Shown: positions 1 to 6,296 of the stretch, one piece after another | Layout of the letters: each line of letters begins with the position of its first letter | How positions within the stretch are numbered: position 1 is the first letter of the stretch | Assembly: GCA_019419485.1 (NCBI GenBank) | Contig: DXZV01000016.1 | Coordinates: forward strand, 7,169-20,701 | Source: Collinsella sp. | GTDB taxonomy: Bacteria; Actinomycetota; Coriobacteriia; Coriobacteriales; Coriobacteriaceae | Length of the DNA: 13,533 bases | Direction of reading: 5' to 3' | Made by a program: the position numbers and the translations under genes | The notes under the pieces: generated by a model | Database searches by the model: none | Seen by the model: only the letters and a program-made list of their open reading frames with translations | What the model was told of the DNA's origin: nothing

Positions 1-100
1 CCATTACATTATATCATAGATGTGATGAGTTTTCGCCGTTTGTGTTATATCAAAAAGTATTTTAAACTTATAGCATCAACAAAGAAAGAGAAACATTCAA
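1..100. other. AT-rich upstream region of the first gene
   Basis: This stretch is about 28% GC by hand count (18/60 and 16/60 in the first two 60-base rows), while most of the window is above 60%. It holds no ORF. TATATC- and TATTTT-like hexamers are present, but no convincing -35/-10 pair can be assigned. A purine-rich AAAGAAAGAGAAA run at about 81-93 is the only candidate ribosome binding site for the gene at 101. The composition matches the first ~260 bases of that gene rather than the rest of the window. Confidence 0.6.
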
Positions 101-1135
101 ATGAAGACACAACTGAATTTTGCCAATGACTATTTACAAGGAGCACACCCTAACATTCTCAAACGTATGATGGAAACCAACCAAGTGGAAATGACAGGTT
201 ACGGGACAGATCCGATTACCAAGAGTGCCATTGAACAGATTCGAGAGGCCTGTGACTGTCTCCAAGCAGAAGTTCGCTTTCTTATGGGCGGGACCCAATC
301 CAATCAAATCATGATCGATAGCCTCCTTCAATCTTATCAAGGAGTGATCGCAGCGAAAACTGGGCATGTCAGTGTGCACGAGGCTGGGGCCATCGAGTTT
401 GGCGGCCACAAGGTGCTCACCATCCCCGGCTACGAGGGCAAGATGCACGCCGAGGACCTCGAGAACTATATCCAGGTGTTCTACGAAAACGAGAGCTACG
501 AGCACACGGTGTTCCCGGGCGCTGTGTACGTGAGCCTATCGACCGAGTACGGCACGCTGTACTCCAAGGCCGAGCTCGCGGCGATTCATGCGGTGTGCCA
601 GAAGCGTGAGATTCCGCTGTTTGTGGACGGCGCTCGCCTGGCCTATGCGCTGGCGGCCGATGAGTGCGACATTACCCTGCCCGAGCTGGCGCAGCTGTGT
701 GACGTGTTCTACATTGGCGGCACCAAGTGCGGCGCGCTTTGCGGCGAGGCCGTGGTGTTTTGCGGCATGCGCGCTCCGGCGCATCCCATTCCGCGCATTA
801 AGCAGCACGGTGCGTTGCTGGCCAAGGGTCGCCTGACGGGCGTGCAGTTTGAGGCGCTCTTTACCGATGGCCTGTATTTTGAGATTGGTCACCAGGCGAT
901 TGAGACCGCTCAGGCGCTTCGTCGCGTGCTGCACGAGCGCGGCTACCAGTTCTTCTTGGAGACGCCGACCAACCAGCAGTTCGTGATTCTGCCCAACGAG
1001 GACATGGCCCGCATTCGCGAGCATGCCTCGATCGAGTACTGGGAAAAGTACGACGATACTCACACGGTGGTGCGCTTTTGCACCAGCTGGGCCACGACGC
1101 AGGAGGATATCGACGCGTTGGCGGCTGTCCTGTAG
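101..1135 (+). CDS. Threonine aldolase-type PLP enzyme (beta-eliminating lyase family)
   Basis: A fold-type I PLP enzyme of 344 aa, the usual length for low-specificity L-threonine aldolases. These cytosolic enzymes cleave L-threonine or allo-threonine to glycine and acetaldehyde. Visible motifs are GGTQSN at residues 63-68 (phosphate-binding region), SVHEAG with H93 (ring-stacking His in the family), VDGARL with D176 (pyridine-nitrogen Asp), and YIGGTKCG with K209 as the Schiff-base lysine. ATG 101 is preceded only by an A-rich, weak Shine-Dalgarno region. The 5' part is compositionally foreign: bases 121-360 are about 46% GC with many A/T-ending codons, and from about 361 the gene is 63% GC or more with normal local codon use. 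The protein stays in frame across the change, which falls in a conserved block (residues ~80-100). A perfect terminator hairpin follows. Exact substrate preference cannot be read from the sequence; other aromatic or threonine lyases of the superfamily are possible. Confidence 0.85.
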   Translation: MKTQLNFANDYLQGAHPNILKRMMETNQVEMTGYGTDPITKSAIEQIREACDCLQAEVRFLMGGTQSNQIMIDSLLQSYQGVIAAKTGHVSVHEAGAIEFGGHKVLTIPGYEGKMHAEDLENYIQVFYENESYEHTVFPGAVYVSLSTEYGTLYSKAELAAIHAVCQKREIPLFVDGARLAYALAADECDITLPELAQLCDVFYIGGTKCGALCGEAVVFCGMRAPAHPIPRIKQHGALLAKGRLTGVQFEALFTDGLYFEIGHQAIETAQALRRVLHERGYQFFLETPTNQQFVILPNEDMARIREHASIEYWEKYDDTHTVVRFCTSWATTQEDIDALAAVL

Positions 1136-1149
1136 CCTGATGTAATGAC

Positions 1150-1197
1150 AAGGGGCCGCCCTGCGCCTGAGCTTGGCGCAGGGCGGCCTTTGCTTTT
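1150..1197 (+). terminator. Rho-independent terminator after the aldolase gene
   Basis: A perfect 14-bp stem pairs 1154-1167 (GGCCGCCCTGCGCC) with 1175-1188, with a 7-nt loop. It is followed by TTTGCTTTT. It lies 15 bases after the aldolase stop codon and before the ribosome binding site of the acetyltransferase, so the two genes are probably separate units. Confidence 0.9.
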
Positions 1198-1212
1198 GGG
1201 GAGAAGGGTTGT

Positions 1213-1794
1213 ATGACCGAGATGTCCGAGCCGACGATTCGCCTGGCGACGCCCGATGATGCGCCGGCGTTGCTTGCCATCTATGAGCCGTATGTGCGCC
1301 AGACGGCGATTACCTGCGAATACGAGGTGCCGAGCGTTGAGGAGTTCGCTGGGCGCATCGAGCGTACGCTCAAGCGCTATCCATATTTGGTGATGGAGTT
1401 GGACGGGCGTCCGGTAGGCTATGCCTACGTGAGTTCGCTTAACAGCCGCGAGGCGTACGACTGGTCGGTCGAGACATCGATCTACCTGGCGCGCGATGTG
1501 CGCCACGGCGGGCTGGGCCGCAAGCTGCACGATGCGCTCAAGCAATGCCTGATCGCGATGGGCATCACCAATATGTGCGCGCTCATCGCCGTGCCGCACG
1601 ACAAGGACGACGAGTATCTGACGCACAACAGTCAGGATTTCCATGCCCATATGGGCTACCGCCTGGTGGGTACGTTTGACCGCTGTGCCCAGAAGTTCGG
1701 CCGCTGGTACGACATGTGCTGGATGGAGTTGGTCCTGGCCGAGCGCGTCCCTAACCAACCCAAACCAACCTGGTTCCCCGACCTCCTCGCCTAA
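1213..1794 (+). CDS. GNAT family N-acetyltransferase, phosphinothricin acetyltransferase-like
   Basis: A 193-aa protein of one GNAT domain, which transfers acetyl from acetyl-CoA to an amine. The acetyl-CoA motif is clear as ARDVRHGGLGRKLHDAL around residues 93-109 (R97, G99, G100, G102). The preceding strand DWSVETSIYL contains the Glu (E87) expected near the active site in Pat/Bar-like members. The N-terminal IRLATPDDAPALLAIYEPYV is typical of the same branch, whose members acetylate phosphinothricin, methionine sulfoximine or similar amino acid analogues; the true substrate is unknown. ATG 1213 is supported by a GGGAGAAGGG ribosome binding site at about 1199-1208; an internal ATG at 1222 fits less well. 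The last two bases of the stop codon are already part of the palindromic repeat that begins at 1793, so the repeat abuts the coding end exactly. The gene is convergent with the GntR gene downstream. Confidence 0.85.
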   Translation: MTEMSEPTIRLATPDDAPALLAIYEPYVRQTAITCEYEVPSVEEFAGRIERTLKRYPYLVMELDGRPVGYAYVSSLNSREAYDWSVETSIYLARDVRHGGLGRKLHDALKQCLIAMGITNMCALIAVPHDKDDEYLTHNSQDFHAHMGYRLVGTFDRCAQKFGRWYDMCWMELVLAERVPNQPKPTWFPDLLA

Positions 1795-1910
1795 AACCAC
1801 CACAATGGGGACAGGCACCTTTGTGGTGGTTTCTCTCAAAACTCGGTCGTTTTTGGCGCGTTAACCTAAAAAACCACCACAAAGGTGCCTGTCCCCTTTG
1901 TGGTGGTTTT
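1793..1910. repeat. Nested 40-bp inverted repeat (REP-like), between convergent genes
   Basis: Arm 1793-1832 and the reverse complement of arm 1871-1910 match at 39 of 40 bases, separated by 38 bases. Each arm is also a hairpin by itself: CCACCACAA at its start pairs with TTGTGGTGG at its end. The loop core is GGGGACAGGCACC in one arm and GGTGCCTGTCCCC in the other. The element starts on the stop codon of the acetyltransferase and ends nine bases before the stop codon of the minus-strand GntR gene. It may therefore also act as a two-way transcription stop. It resembles REP doublets (REPINs). No transposase lies within the window. Confidence 0.85.
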
Positions 1911-1918
1911 GGTGTTGG

Positions 1919-2641
1919 TTAGCCGATGGGCTCGGTGTATTTGGCACGGTCGGTGCGCTGGATGCGCTTGGAGACATGGAGCGGGCGGCCGTCGGTGTCG
2001 TAGACGTAGTCGGTGATTAGGATCAGCGCCTGCCCGCGCTCAACGTTGAGCAAAAACGCCTCGTTTTGCGAGGCATAGCACACCTCAAAGGTCTTATGTC
2101 CCTGTGCTGGCGCTCGATGGAATTCTTGGCGCAGCGTCGCGTAGAGCGAACCGTTGATATCGCGATCGATGAGCGTCTCGAAGCTTGGCGGCAGGTAGGT
2201 GGTCTCCAGGCACAGCGGCACGTCGTCCAGGTAGCGCAGGCGGACAAGTTTGACGAGCTTGCTGCCCACGGCGGCGTCAAAGAACTTAGCCATGCTGCCG
2301 GCCGCCTTGGCAAAGCCCGAGTCCACGGTGCGCGTGGTGGGCTTCATGCCCTGACCTTCGACCTGCTTGGTATAGCTCGAAAACACCAGGTTGTTCTCGT
2401 GGAGCGCCGGCGTGTCGGCCACAAAGGCACCACGCCCGCGCTCGGTGCGAACCAGACCCTCATCAACGAGCACCTTAAGGGCATGGCGCACGGTGCTGCG
2501 CGACAGCCCCGATTCGTCCATGAGTTCCATCTCGGACGGCAGCTTGTCTCCGCGTGCGTAGATGCCGGCGGCGATGCGGTCGCGCAGCATGCCCGCCAAG
2601 TGCTCGTATTGGGCCAGTTTCTTTTTAGACGAAGCGTTCAT
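1919..2641 (-). CDS. GntR family transcriptional regulator, HutC/UTRA subfamily (GntR-1)
   Basis: A 240-aa regulator, normal length for HutC-type GntR proteins. Residues ~10-76 form the winged helix-turn-helix: YEHLAGMLRDRIAAGIYARG, then KLPSEMELMDESGLSRSTVRHALKVL with the recognition helix, then the wing GLVRTERGRGAFVA. Residues ~88-235 match the UTRA effector domain (SKLVKLVRLRYLDDVPLCLETTYLP is characteristic), which usually binds a phosphorylated sugar or related small molecule. The gene is divergent from the SIS deglycase at 2847, with 205 bases between them. An 18-bp direct repeat lies just upstream of each of the two genes, so this protein probably controls both itself and the deglycase. 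Its ribosome binding site is weak (AGG about 8 bases upstream on the minus strand). The ligand is unknown; a sugar-amine phosphate made or used by the neighbour is the likely guess. Confidence 0.9.
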   Translation of the reverse strand: MNASSKKKLAQYEHLAGMLRDRIAAGIYARGDKLPSEMELMDESGLSRSTVRHALKVLVDEGLVRTERGRGAFVADTPALHENNLVFSSYTKQVEGQGMKPTTRTVDSGFAKAAGSMAKFFDAAVGSKLVKLVRLRYLDDVPLCLETTYLPPSFETLIDRDINGSLYATLRQEFHRAPAQGHKTFEVCYASQNEAFLLNVERGQALILITDYVYDTDGRPLHVSKRIQRTDRAKYTEPIG

Positions 2642-2651
2642 GCGATCAACC

Positions 2652-2669
2652 TGTATCTAACTTGTATGC
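2652..2669. promoter_or_regulatory. Candidate GntR-1 operator, regulator-proximal copy
   Basis: TGTATCTAACTTGTATGC lies 11 bases upstream of the minus-strand GntR start. It matches the copy at 2791-2808 at 17 of 18 bases. Placement of one copy next to each divergent start suggests autoregulation plus control of the deglycase. The operator role is inferred. Confidence 0.55.
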
Positions 2670-2684
2670 GAATCTAATCAAGCA

Positions 2685-2770
2685 TGTATTCAATACAACA
2701 ACAAAACCGCTGGTAGCCAATTATCAAAAATCGCATCAGCAAAATTTCTAAGATAAATATAGCATACAAC
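2685..2770. promoter_or_regulatory. Additional operator-like half sites and palindrome
   Basis: TGTATTCAATACA at 2685-2697 is a perfect palindrome with a single central base. GCATACAAC at 2762-2770 is the reverse complement of GTTGTATGC, nearly the 3' half of the 18-bp repeats. The same TGTAT/TTGTATGC words therefore recur across the AT-rich divergent promoter region. No confident -35/-10 pair could be assigned here. Confidence 0.4.
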
Positions 2771-2790
2771 TAGTCGACATAACCAAAACA

Positions 2791-2808
2791 TGTATGTAAC
2801 TTGTATGC
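2791..2808. promoter_or_regulatory. Candidate GntR-1 operator, deglycase-proximal copy
   Basis: TGTATGTAACTTGTATGC differs from the regulator-proximal copy by one base and lies 38 bases before the deglycase ATG. Binding here would be well placed to block transcription initiation or clearance of the deglycase gene. Confidence 0.55.
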
Positions 2809-2846
2809 CATCGAGAGCATCAAACGAGAAGAAAGGCTGATGCACG

Positions 2847-3839
2847 ATGACTACTCAGGAACAGGTTAAGGATGTCGTCTCCCAGGTTTTGGCTGACAAG
2901 GCAGACAAGGGCGGCATCAAGCGCGTCGTGTGGATTGGCGCTGGCGGATCCAACGGCGGCAACTATCCTGCCCAGTACTTTATGGAGCACGAGGCCACGC
3001 AGGTCGTGAGCTCCAGCTACACCAGCAACGAGTTCGTGCACGCCACCCCGGCCTACGTCAACGAGAACACCCTGGCCGTCGTCGTGTCCATGCGCGGCAC
3101 CAAGGAGACCATCGTTGCCGCCCAGGTCGCCAAGGACCACGGCGCCAGCACCATCGCCATCTATGTTGACGAGTCCGGCCTCACCGAGGTCTGCGACTAC
3201 AAGATCCAGTACGACAGCCTGGCCGTCGACGAGTCCTGCATGGGCCGCACCAACTCCGCCGTCGTGACCATGATCGCCATGGAGCTTACGCAGCAGACCG
3301 AGGGCTATGCCGAGTACGAGACCGCTATGGCCGCCTTCGACTTGGTTGACCCCATCTATCGCAAGGCCGTCGAGTACACCCGTCCGCTCGCTGCCAAGTG
3401 GGCCGAGCAGAACGCCGACAAGCCCTGCATCAACGTCATGGCCCAGGGCCCGCTCTTTGGTGCCGCCTACGTCTTTAGCATCTGCAACGTGCAGGAGATG
3501 CTGCAGATCGACTCCTGCACCATCAACACCTGCGACTTCTTCCACGGCCCCTTCGAGATTCTGGACAAGCGCACCTCGCTGTTCCAGCTCATCAGTGTCG
3601 GCCGCAGCCGCTGCAACGACGAGCGCGGCATCCGCTTCGTCAACCAGTACGGTGGCGAGCGCGTCTATCAGCTCGATGCCAAGGAGCTTGGCCTCAACGA
3701 CATCAAGGACAGCGTGAGCGAATACTTCAACCACCTGATCTTTGCGCCGATCCTCAACAACGTGTATATGCGCGCGCTTTCTGCCGTCACCCACAAGGAC
3801 TACATGACGCGCCGCTACATGTGGAAGCTGGACTACTAG
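2847..3839 (+). CDS. SIS-domain fructosamine (Amadori) 6-phosphate deglycase-like protein 1
   Basis: A 330-aa protein with two SIS (sugar isomerase) domains, the size of FrlB/FraB/GfrE-GfrF deglycases. These split fructosyl- or glucosyl-amino acid 6-phosphates into hexose 6-phosphate and the amine in the cytosol. The first SIS domain (residues ~25-150) has WIGAGGSNGGNYPAQYF and VVSMRGTKETIVAA. The second (~190-320) has DFFHGPFEI with H233. E217 sits 16 residues earlier, the spacing of the catalytic Glu/His pair in GlmS and FraB. The C-terminal RRYMWKLDY corresponds to the RRYYGGLVEY ending recalled for E. coli FrlB and is shared with the second copy at 8136. Unlike that copy (NTGEYFHGP), this one reads NTCDFFHGP, so its substrate may differ. 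ATG 2847 follows GAAAGG at 2831-2836. It stands alone, divergent from GntR-1. Other SIS functions (AgaS-like deaminase) are less likely because of the length and tail. Confidence 0.8.
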   Translation: MTTQEQVKDVVSQVLADKADKGGIKRVVWIGAGGSNGGNYPAQYFMEHEATQVVSSSYTSNEFVHATPAYVNENTLAVVVSMRGTKETIVAAQVAKDHGASTIAIYVDESGLTEVCDYKIQYDSLAVDESCMGRTNSAVVTMIAMELTQQTEGYAEYETAMAAFDLVDPIYRKAVEYTRPLAAKWAEQNADKPCINVMAQGPLFGAAYVFSICNVQEMLQIDSCTINTCDFFHGPFEILDKRTSLFQLISVGRSRCNDERGIRFVNQYGGERVYQLDAKELGLNDIKDSVSEYFNHLIFAPILNNVYMRALSAVTHKDYMTRRYMWKLDY

Positions 3840-3875
3840 GGGATAGAGCGGCCTAACAGCTCGATGTCCTCATTA

Positions 3876-3940
3876 GTTGTGGTGGAATAGTTCCTGTTTG
3901 GGGGTTTGAAGCCTCTATTTAGGAACTATTTCACCGCAAC
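3876..3940. repeat. 20-bp imperfect inverted repeat after deglycase 1
   Basis: Bases 3876-3895 and 3921-3940 are reverse complements at 18 of 20 positions; both mismatches give G-U-type pairs in RNA. They enclose a 25-base loop containing GGGGG. There is no T-run, so it is a doubtful intrinsic terminator and more like a REP palindrome. It begins 37 bases after the deglycase stop. Downstream, 3941-4010 holds only small weak hairpins and no gene. Confidence 0.7.
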
Positions 3941-4011
3941 CGCCCAGTAATCCGCTGGGGACGGAGGAAAACGGATCACTTTTCCGCTCGCCGATTTGTG
4001 CCTTGAAAAAT

Positions 4012-4031
4012 GTATATAACGACTATAACGT
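4012..4031. promoter_or_regulatory. Candidate operator upstream of the EamA gene (GntR-2 type motif)
   Basis: GTATATAACG at 4012-4021 is the exact reverse complement of CGTTATATAC at 11294-11303, before the second GntR gene. A second TATAACGT follows at 4024-4031, nine bases on. The same word appears inverted before the PTS operon. The region lies entirely upstream of the preferred TTG start at 4071. Confidence 0.5.
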
Positions 4032-4058
4032 AGTATGAAACTTATTGGAAACAATACC

Positions 4059-4065
4059 GAGGAGG
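4059..4065 (+). promoter_or_regulatory. Ribosome binding site that sets a TTG start
   Basis: GAGGAGG is a near-perfect Shine-Dalgarno sequence five bases before TTG 4071, which is in frame with the transporter ORF. The more upstream in-frame ATG at 4035 has no ribosome binding site and falls four bases after the operator-like sequence. Confidence 0.75.
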
Positions 4066-4070
4066 CTGCG

Positions 4071-5153
4071 TTGAAGAAAAGCAATCTGGGCTATGTGCTG
4101 GTGCTGATCGCCGCGCTTATGTGGGGCACCATCGGAATCTTTGTTAACGGAATATCGGCCCTGGGTGTTTCGTCTCAGAGCATGGCGGCCTTTCGCCTGT
4201 TGTCGGGTGCTGTCTTAATGGCTCCGGTCTTGGCATTCATGGGTTGCCAGGGAGGTGCTCGTGAGGGAAAGGCATCGGGTCCCCTGGCACTGTTCAAGGC
4301 AAGTCCTAAAGAGCTTGTTCCTTGTGCGCTTCTTGGCATTATCGGCCTCGCCACCGCTAACACGCTTTATTACGAGTGCATGGGCGAGGTGGGCATGTCC
4401 ACGGCCTCGGTGCTGCTCTACACCTCGCCGGTGTTTGGCGTCATGCTCGGCCGCGTACTTTATCGCGAGGATGTGACTCCCAACAAGCTCGTTGCCATCG
4501 CTTTTAACATCGGTGGCTGTGTACTTGCAGTGACCGATGGCGACCTTTCCGGTTTTCATTTTTCGGTTTGGGGCGTCACGTCGGGCGTGATTGCGGGCTT
4601 TTGTGGCGCGTCGCTCGCGGTGTTTAGCCGGATAGCAACCAAGACGGTCCACCCGCTGGCTGTCACGTTTTGGGGCCTTGTTTTTGGCGGTGCGGTTATG
4701 GCGGCTATCGCGGCTCCGTGGCCAGATGTCGCCGCGGCAATGTCGCCACAGCTGCTGCTGCTGTTCCTTGGCTTTGGACTCATCCCCACAGCTGTGGCCT
4801 ATGTCTTATATATGCAGGGTCTGTCCATGGGGCTCGAGACGTCGAAAGTTCCCGTCGTAATGTCATTCGAGACAGTCGTCACCGTGCTGCTGGGCATTGG
4901 TGTCTATGCCGAGCCCGCCGGCGCGATCAAGGTTCTGGGCATCGTGCTGGTGCTCGCGTCCATCCTGATTATGAACACCGACTTCTCCAGGCTGCGCAAC
5001 AGTGTGTTTGTCGGTCATGTCGTTGAGAGTATGACCTTTAAGCCCAATGCGTGGTGGACGGAAAAATCGCAGGACATGGATCTGTTTAAGGAACGCACCG
5101 GCATCGCGCTGGAGCCCACCGTGCAGGAAAGCCCCTGGTACTTCGTGCGATAA
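4071..5153 (+). CDS. EamA/DMT-superfamily transporter with C-terminal extension
   Basis: An inner-membrane carrier of 360 aa counted from TTG 4071, with about ten hydrophobic segments in two EamA repeats (residues ~5-155 and ~165-305). The N-terminal helix GYVLVLIAALMWGTIGIF, AAFRLLSG, and the late helices VVMSFETVVTVLLGIGVY and GIVLVLASILIM are typical of the drug/metabolite transporter superfamily. Many members export amino acids or related metabolites. TTG 4071 is chosen over ATG 4035 because of the GAGGAGG at 4059-4065. After the last membrane segment the protein runs about 50 further residues (NSVFVGHVVESM to the end WYFVR). This is longer than a usual EamA protein of about 300 aa, and I do not recognise the tail. 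It lies between a deglycase and the PTS operon and shares an upstream motif with that operon, which suggests export of a released amino acid, but the substrate is not visible. Confidence 0.85.
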   Translation: MKKSNLGYVLVLIAALMWGTIGIFVNGISALGVSSQSMAAFRLLSGAVLMAPVLAFMGCQGGAREGKASGPLALFKASPKELVPCALLGIIGLATANTLYYECMGEVGMSTASVLLYTSPVFGVMLGRVLYREDVTPNKLVAIAFNIGGCVLAVTDGDLSGFHFSVWGVTSGVIAGFCGASLAVFSRIATKTVHPLAVTFWGLVFGGAVMAAIAAPWPDVAAAMSPQLLLLFLGFGLIPTAVAYVLYMQGLSMGLETSKVPVVMSFETVVTVLLGIGVYAEPAGAIKVLGIVLVLASILIMNTDFSRLRNSVFVGHVVESMTFKPNAWWTEKSQDMDLFKERTGIALEPTVQESPWYFVR

Positions 5154-5292
5154 GGGATTGCGCGCGGCGTCCGACTTGGGGTTATCCAGCCAGCGCCGGC
5201 CTACCTAGCTCCAACGTTTCGAGTACGTTAAACCCGTCAACGGTCGATTTTCACCCGCGAACGGTCTTTATATTAATTAGCAATAAAAGCAA

Positions 5293-5320
5293 CGTATAAG
5301 ACGTTATAATGACCATAACG
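5293..5320 (+). promoter_or_regulatory. PTS operon promoter -10 with overlapping inverted-repeat operator
   Basis: TATAAT at 5305-5310 is a consensus -10 box. No good -35 hexamer lies at normal distance, so the promoter may be weak or activator-assisted. The inverted pair CGTTAT (5302-5307) and ATAACG (5315-5320), with a 7-base spacer, overlaps it. AGACGTTATA at 5299-5308 is identical to 11291-11300 before GntR-2. A bound repressor here would cover the -10 box. Confidence 0.55.
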
Positions 5321-5336
5321 AAAAGGAGGAGGCAAG

Positions 5337-6260
5337 ATGAATCAGATCATTCTCGCATCTCATGGCGGCCTGGCCGCAGGCGCCAAAGACACGCTCGAGA
5401 TGGTTCTCGGCGACGTGTCGAACGTCCACGTCGTGTCGCTTGCTCGTGACGACAAGGAGCCCATCACCGATAAGGTGGACGCCATGATCGCCACGTTCAA
5501 CGCGGACGACACCGTCTATGTGCTGACCGATATGCTCGGCAGCTCGGTCAACAACAGCATGGTCGAGCTTTCCAAGAACGGCACGAAGTTCACGGTTGTC
5601 AGCGGTTTCAACATTCCGCTGGCACTGACGCTCGCTATGAGCCCCGTTCCCGTCAAGGGCGCCGAGCTCGCAGCCCTCATCAACGAGGCCCGCACCGGTC
5701 TGACCAACCCCAACGCACCGGTCGAGGCTGCCGCGGCTCCCGCCAAGAAGGCCAAGGCGTCCCGTCACAGCTCCGGTCCCGCCAAGATCGTCCTCGCACG
5801 TCTTGACTACCGTCTGCTGCACGGCCAGGTCGTCTTTACCTGGACCACCAAGGTTCAGGCCGAGCGCATCATCGTCGTCGACAACGCTGCCGCCAACGAT
5901 GACATCAAGAAGGGCGCTCTTAAGCTGGCCAAGCCCCAGGGCGTGCGCCTGAACGTCTTCACCGTCGAGCGTGCCCTCGCCAAGATGGACAAGCTCAACA
6001 CCCTCGGCGAGCGCGTCATGTTTGTCTTTGGCAACACTGCCGAGATGCTGCAGTTCTGCCAGGGCTACAAGCTCGACGCCATCAACCTGGGCGCCACCGC
6101 CAACCACGACGGTGCCGATCAGATTGGCGGCAAGGACAGCTCCGTCTTCTTCGACGCCACCCAGAAGGCCGACGTCAACCAGCTGCTCGACATGGGCATT
6201 AAGCTCTACGTCCAGCAGACCCCTACGTATCAGAGCGTCGACATCGACGCCAAGCTGTAA
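5337..6260 (+). CDS. PTS mannose/fructose/sorbose-family EIIAB fusion
   Basis: A 307-aa cytosolic phosphocarrier joining two PTS domains as in E. coli ManX. EIIA spans residues ~1-125, with the phosphorylatable H9 in ILASHGGLAAG. An Ala/Lys/Pro-rich linker covers ~126-148. EIIB covers ~149-307, with H162 in RLDYRLLHGQVVFTW. HPr passes phosphate to H9, then H162, then the incoming sugar bound by EIIC/EIID. ATG 5337 has a strong AGGAGGAGG ribosome binding site seven bases or fewer upstream. It is the first gene of an operon with EIIC 36 bases downstream, EIID and a deglycase. The EIIC/EIID genes and deglycase point to a fructosamine such as fructoselysine or glucoselysine as substrate, comparable to the gfr systems. 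Mannose-type sugars cannot be excluded from the PTS proteins alone. Confidence 0.93.
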   Translation: MNQIILASHGGLAAGAKDTLEMVLGDVSNVHVVSLARDDKEPITDKVDAMIATFNADDTVYVLTDMLGSSVNNSMVELSKNGTKFTVVSGFNIPLALTLAMSPVPVKGAELAALINEARTGLTNPNAPVEAAAAPAKKAKASRHSSGPAKIVLARLDYRLLHGQVVFTWTTKVQAERIIVVDNAAANDDIKKGALKLAKPQGVRLNVFTVERALAKMDKLNTLGERVMFVFGNTAEMLQFCQGYKLDAINLGATANHDGADQIGGKDSSVFFDATQKADVNQLLDMGIKLYVQQTPTYQSVDIDAKL

Positions 6261-6296
6261 TCAACCAGGCTTTTGCCTGACTGAAAGGAGAAGGGT

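Noticed and set aside
1793..1910. CRISPR array or phage attachment site
   Set aside because: Only two arms, inverted rather than direct, with no spacers, cas genes, integrase or tRNA gene.
2820..3794. Long minus-strand ORF opposite deglycase 1, and similar ones at 5304-6107, 6261-7175, 7953-9077 and 12289-13413
   Set aside because: They mirror strong coding genes with C/G-ending codons, have low-complexity Val/Gly/Asp/His-rich translations, no ribosome binding sites and no recognisable domains.
3941..4010. Small hairpins such as GGAAAA/TTTTCC and CCCAG/CTGGG before the EamA gene
   Set aside because: Stems of five to six pairs are expected by chance. Not supported as a riboswitch or terminator.
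5238..5266. Repeated ACGGTC words (5238-5245 and 5259-5266) upstream of the PTS operon
   Set aside because: Only 7 of 8 bases match and there is no other support. They may be a degenerate repeat, but the evidence is too thin to call an operator.
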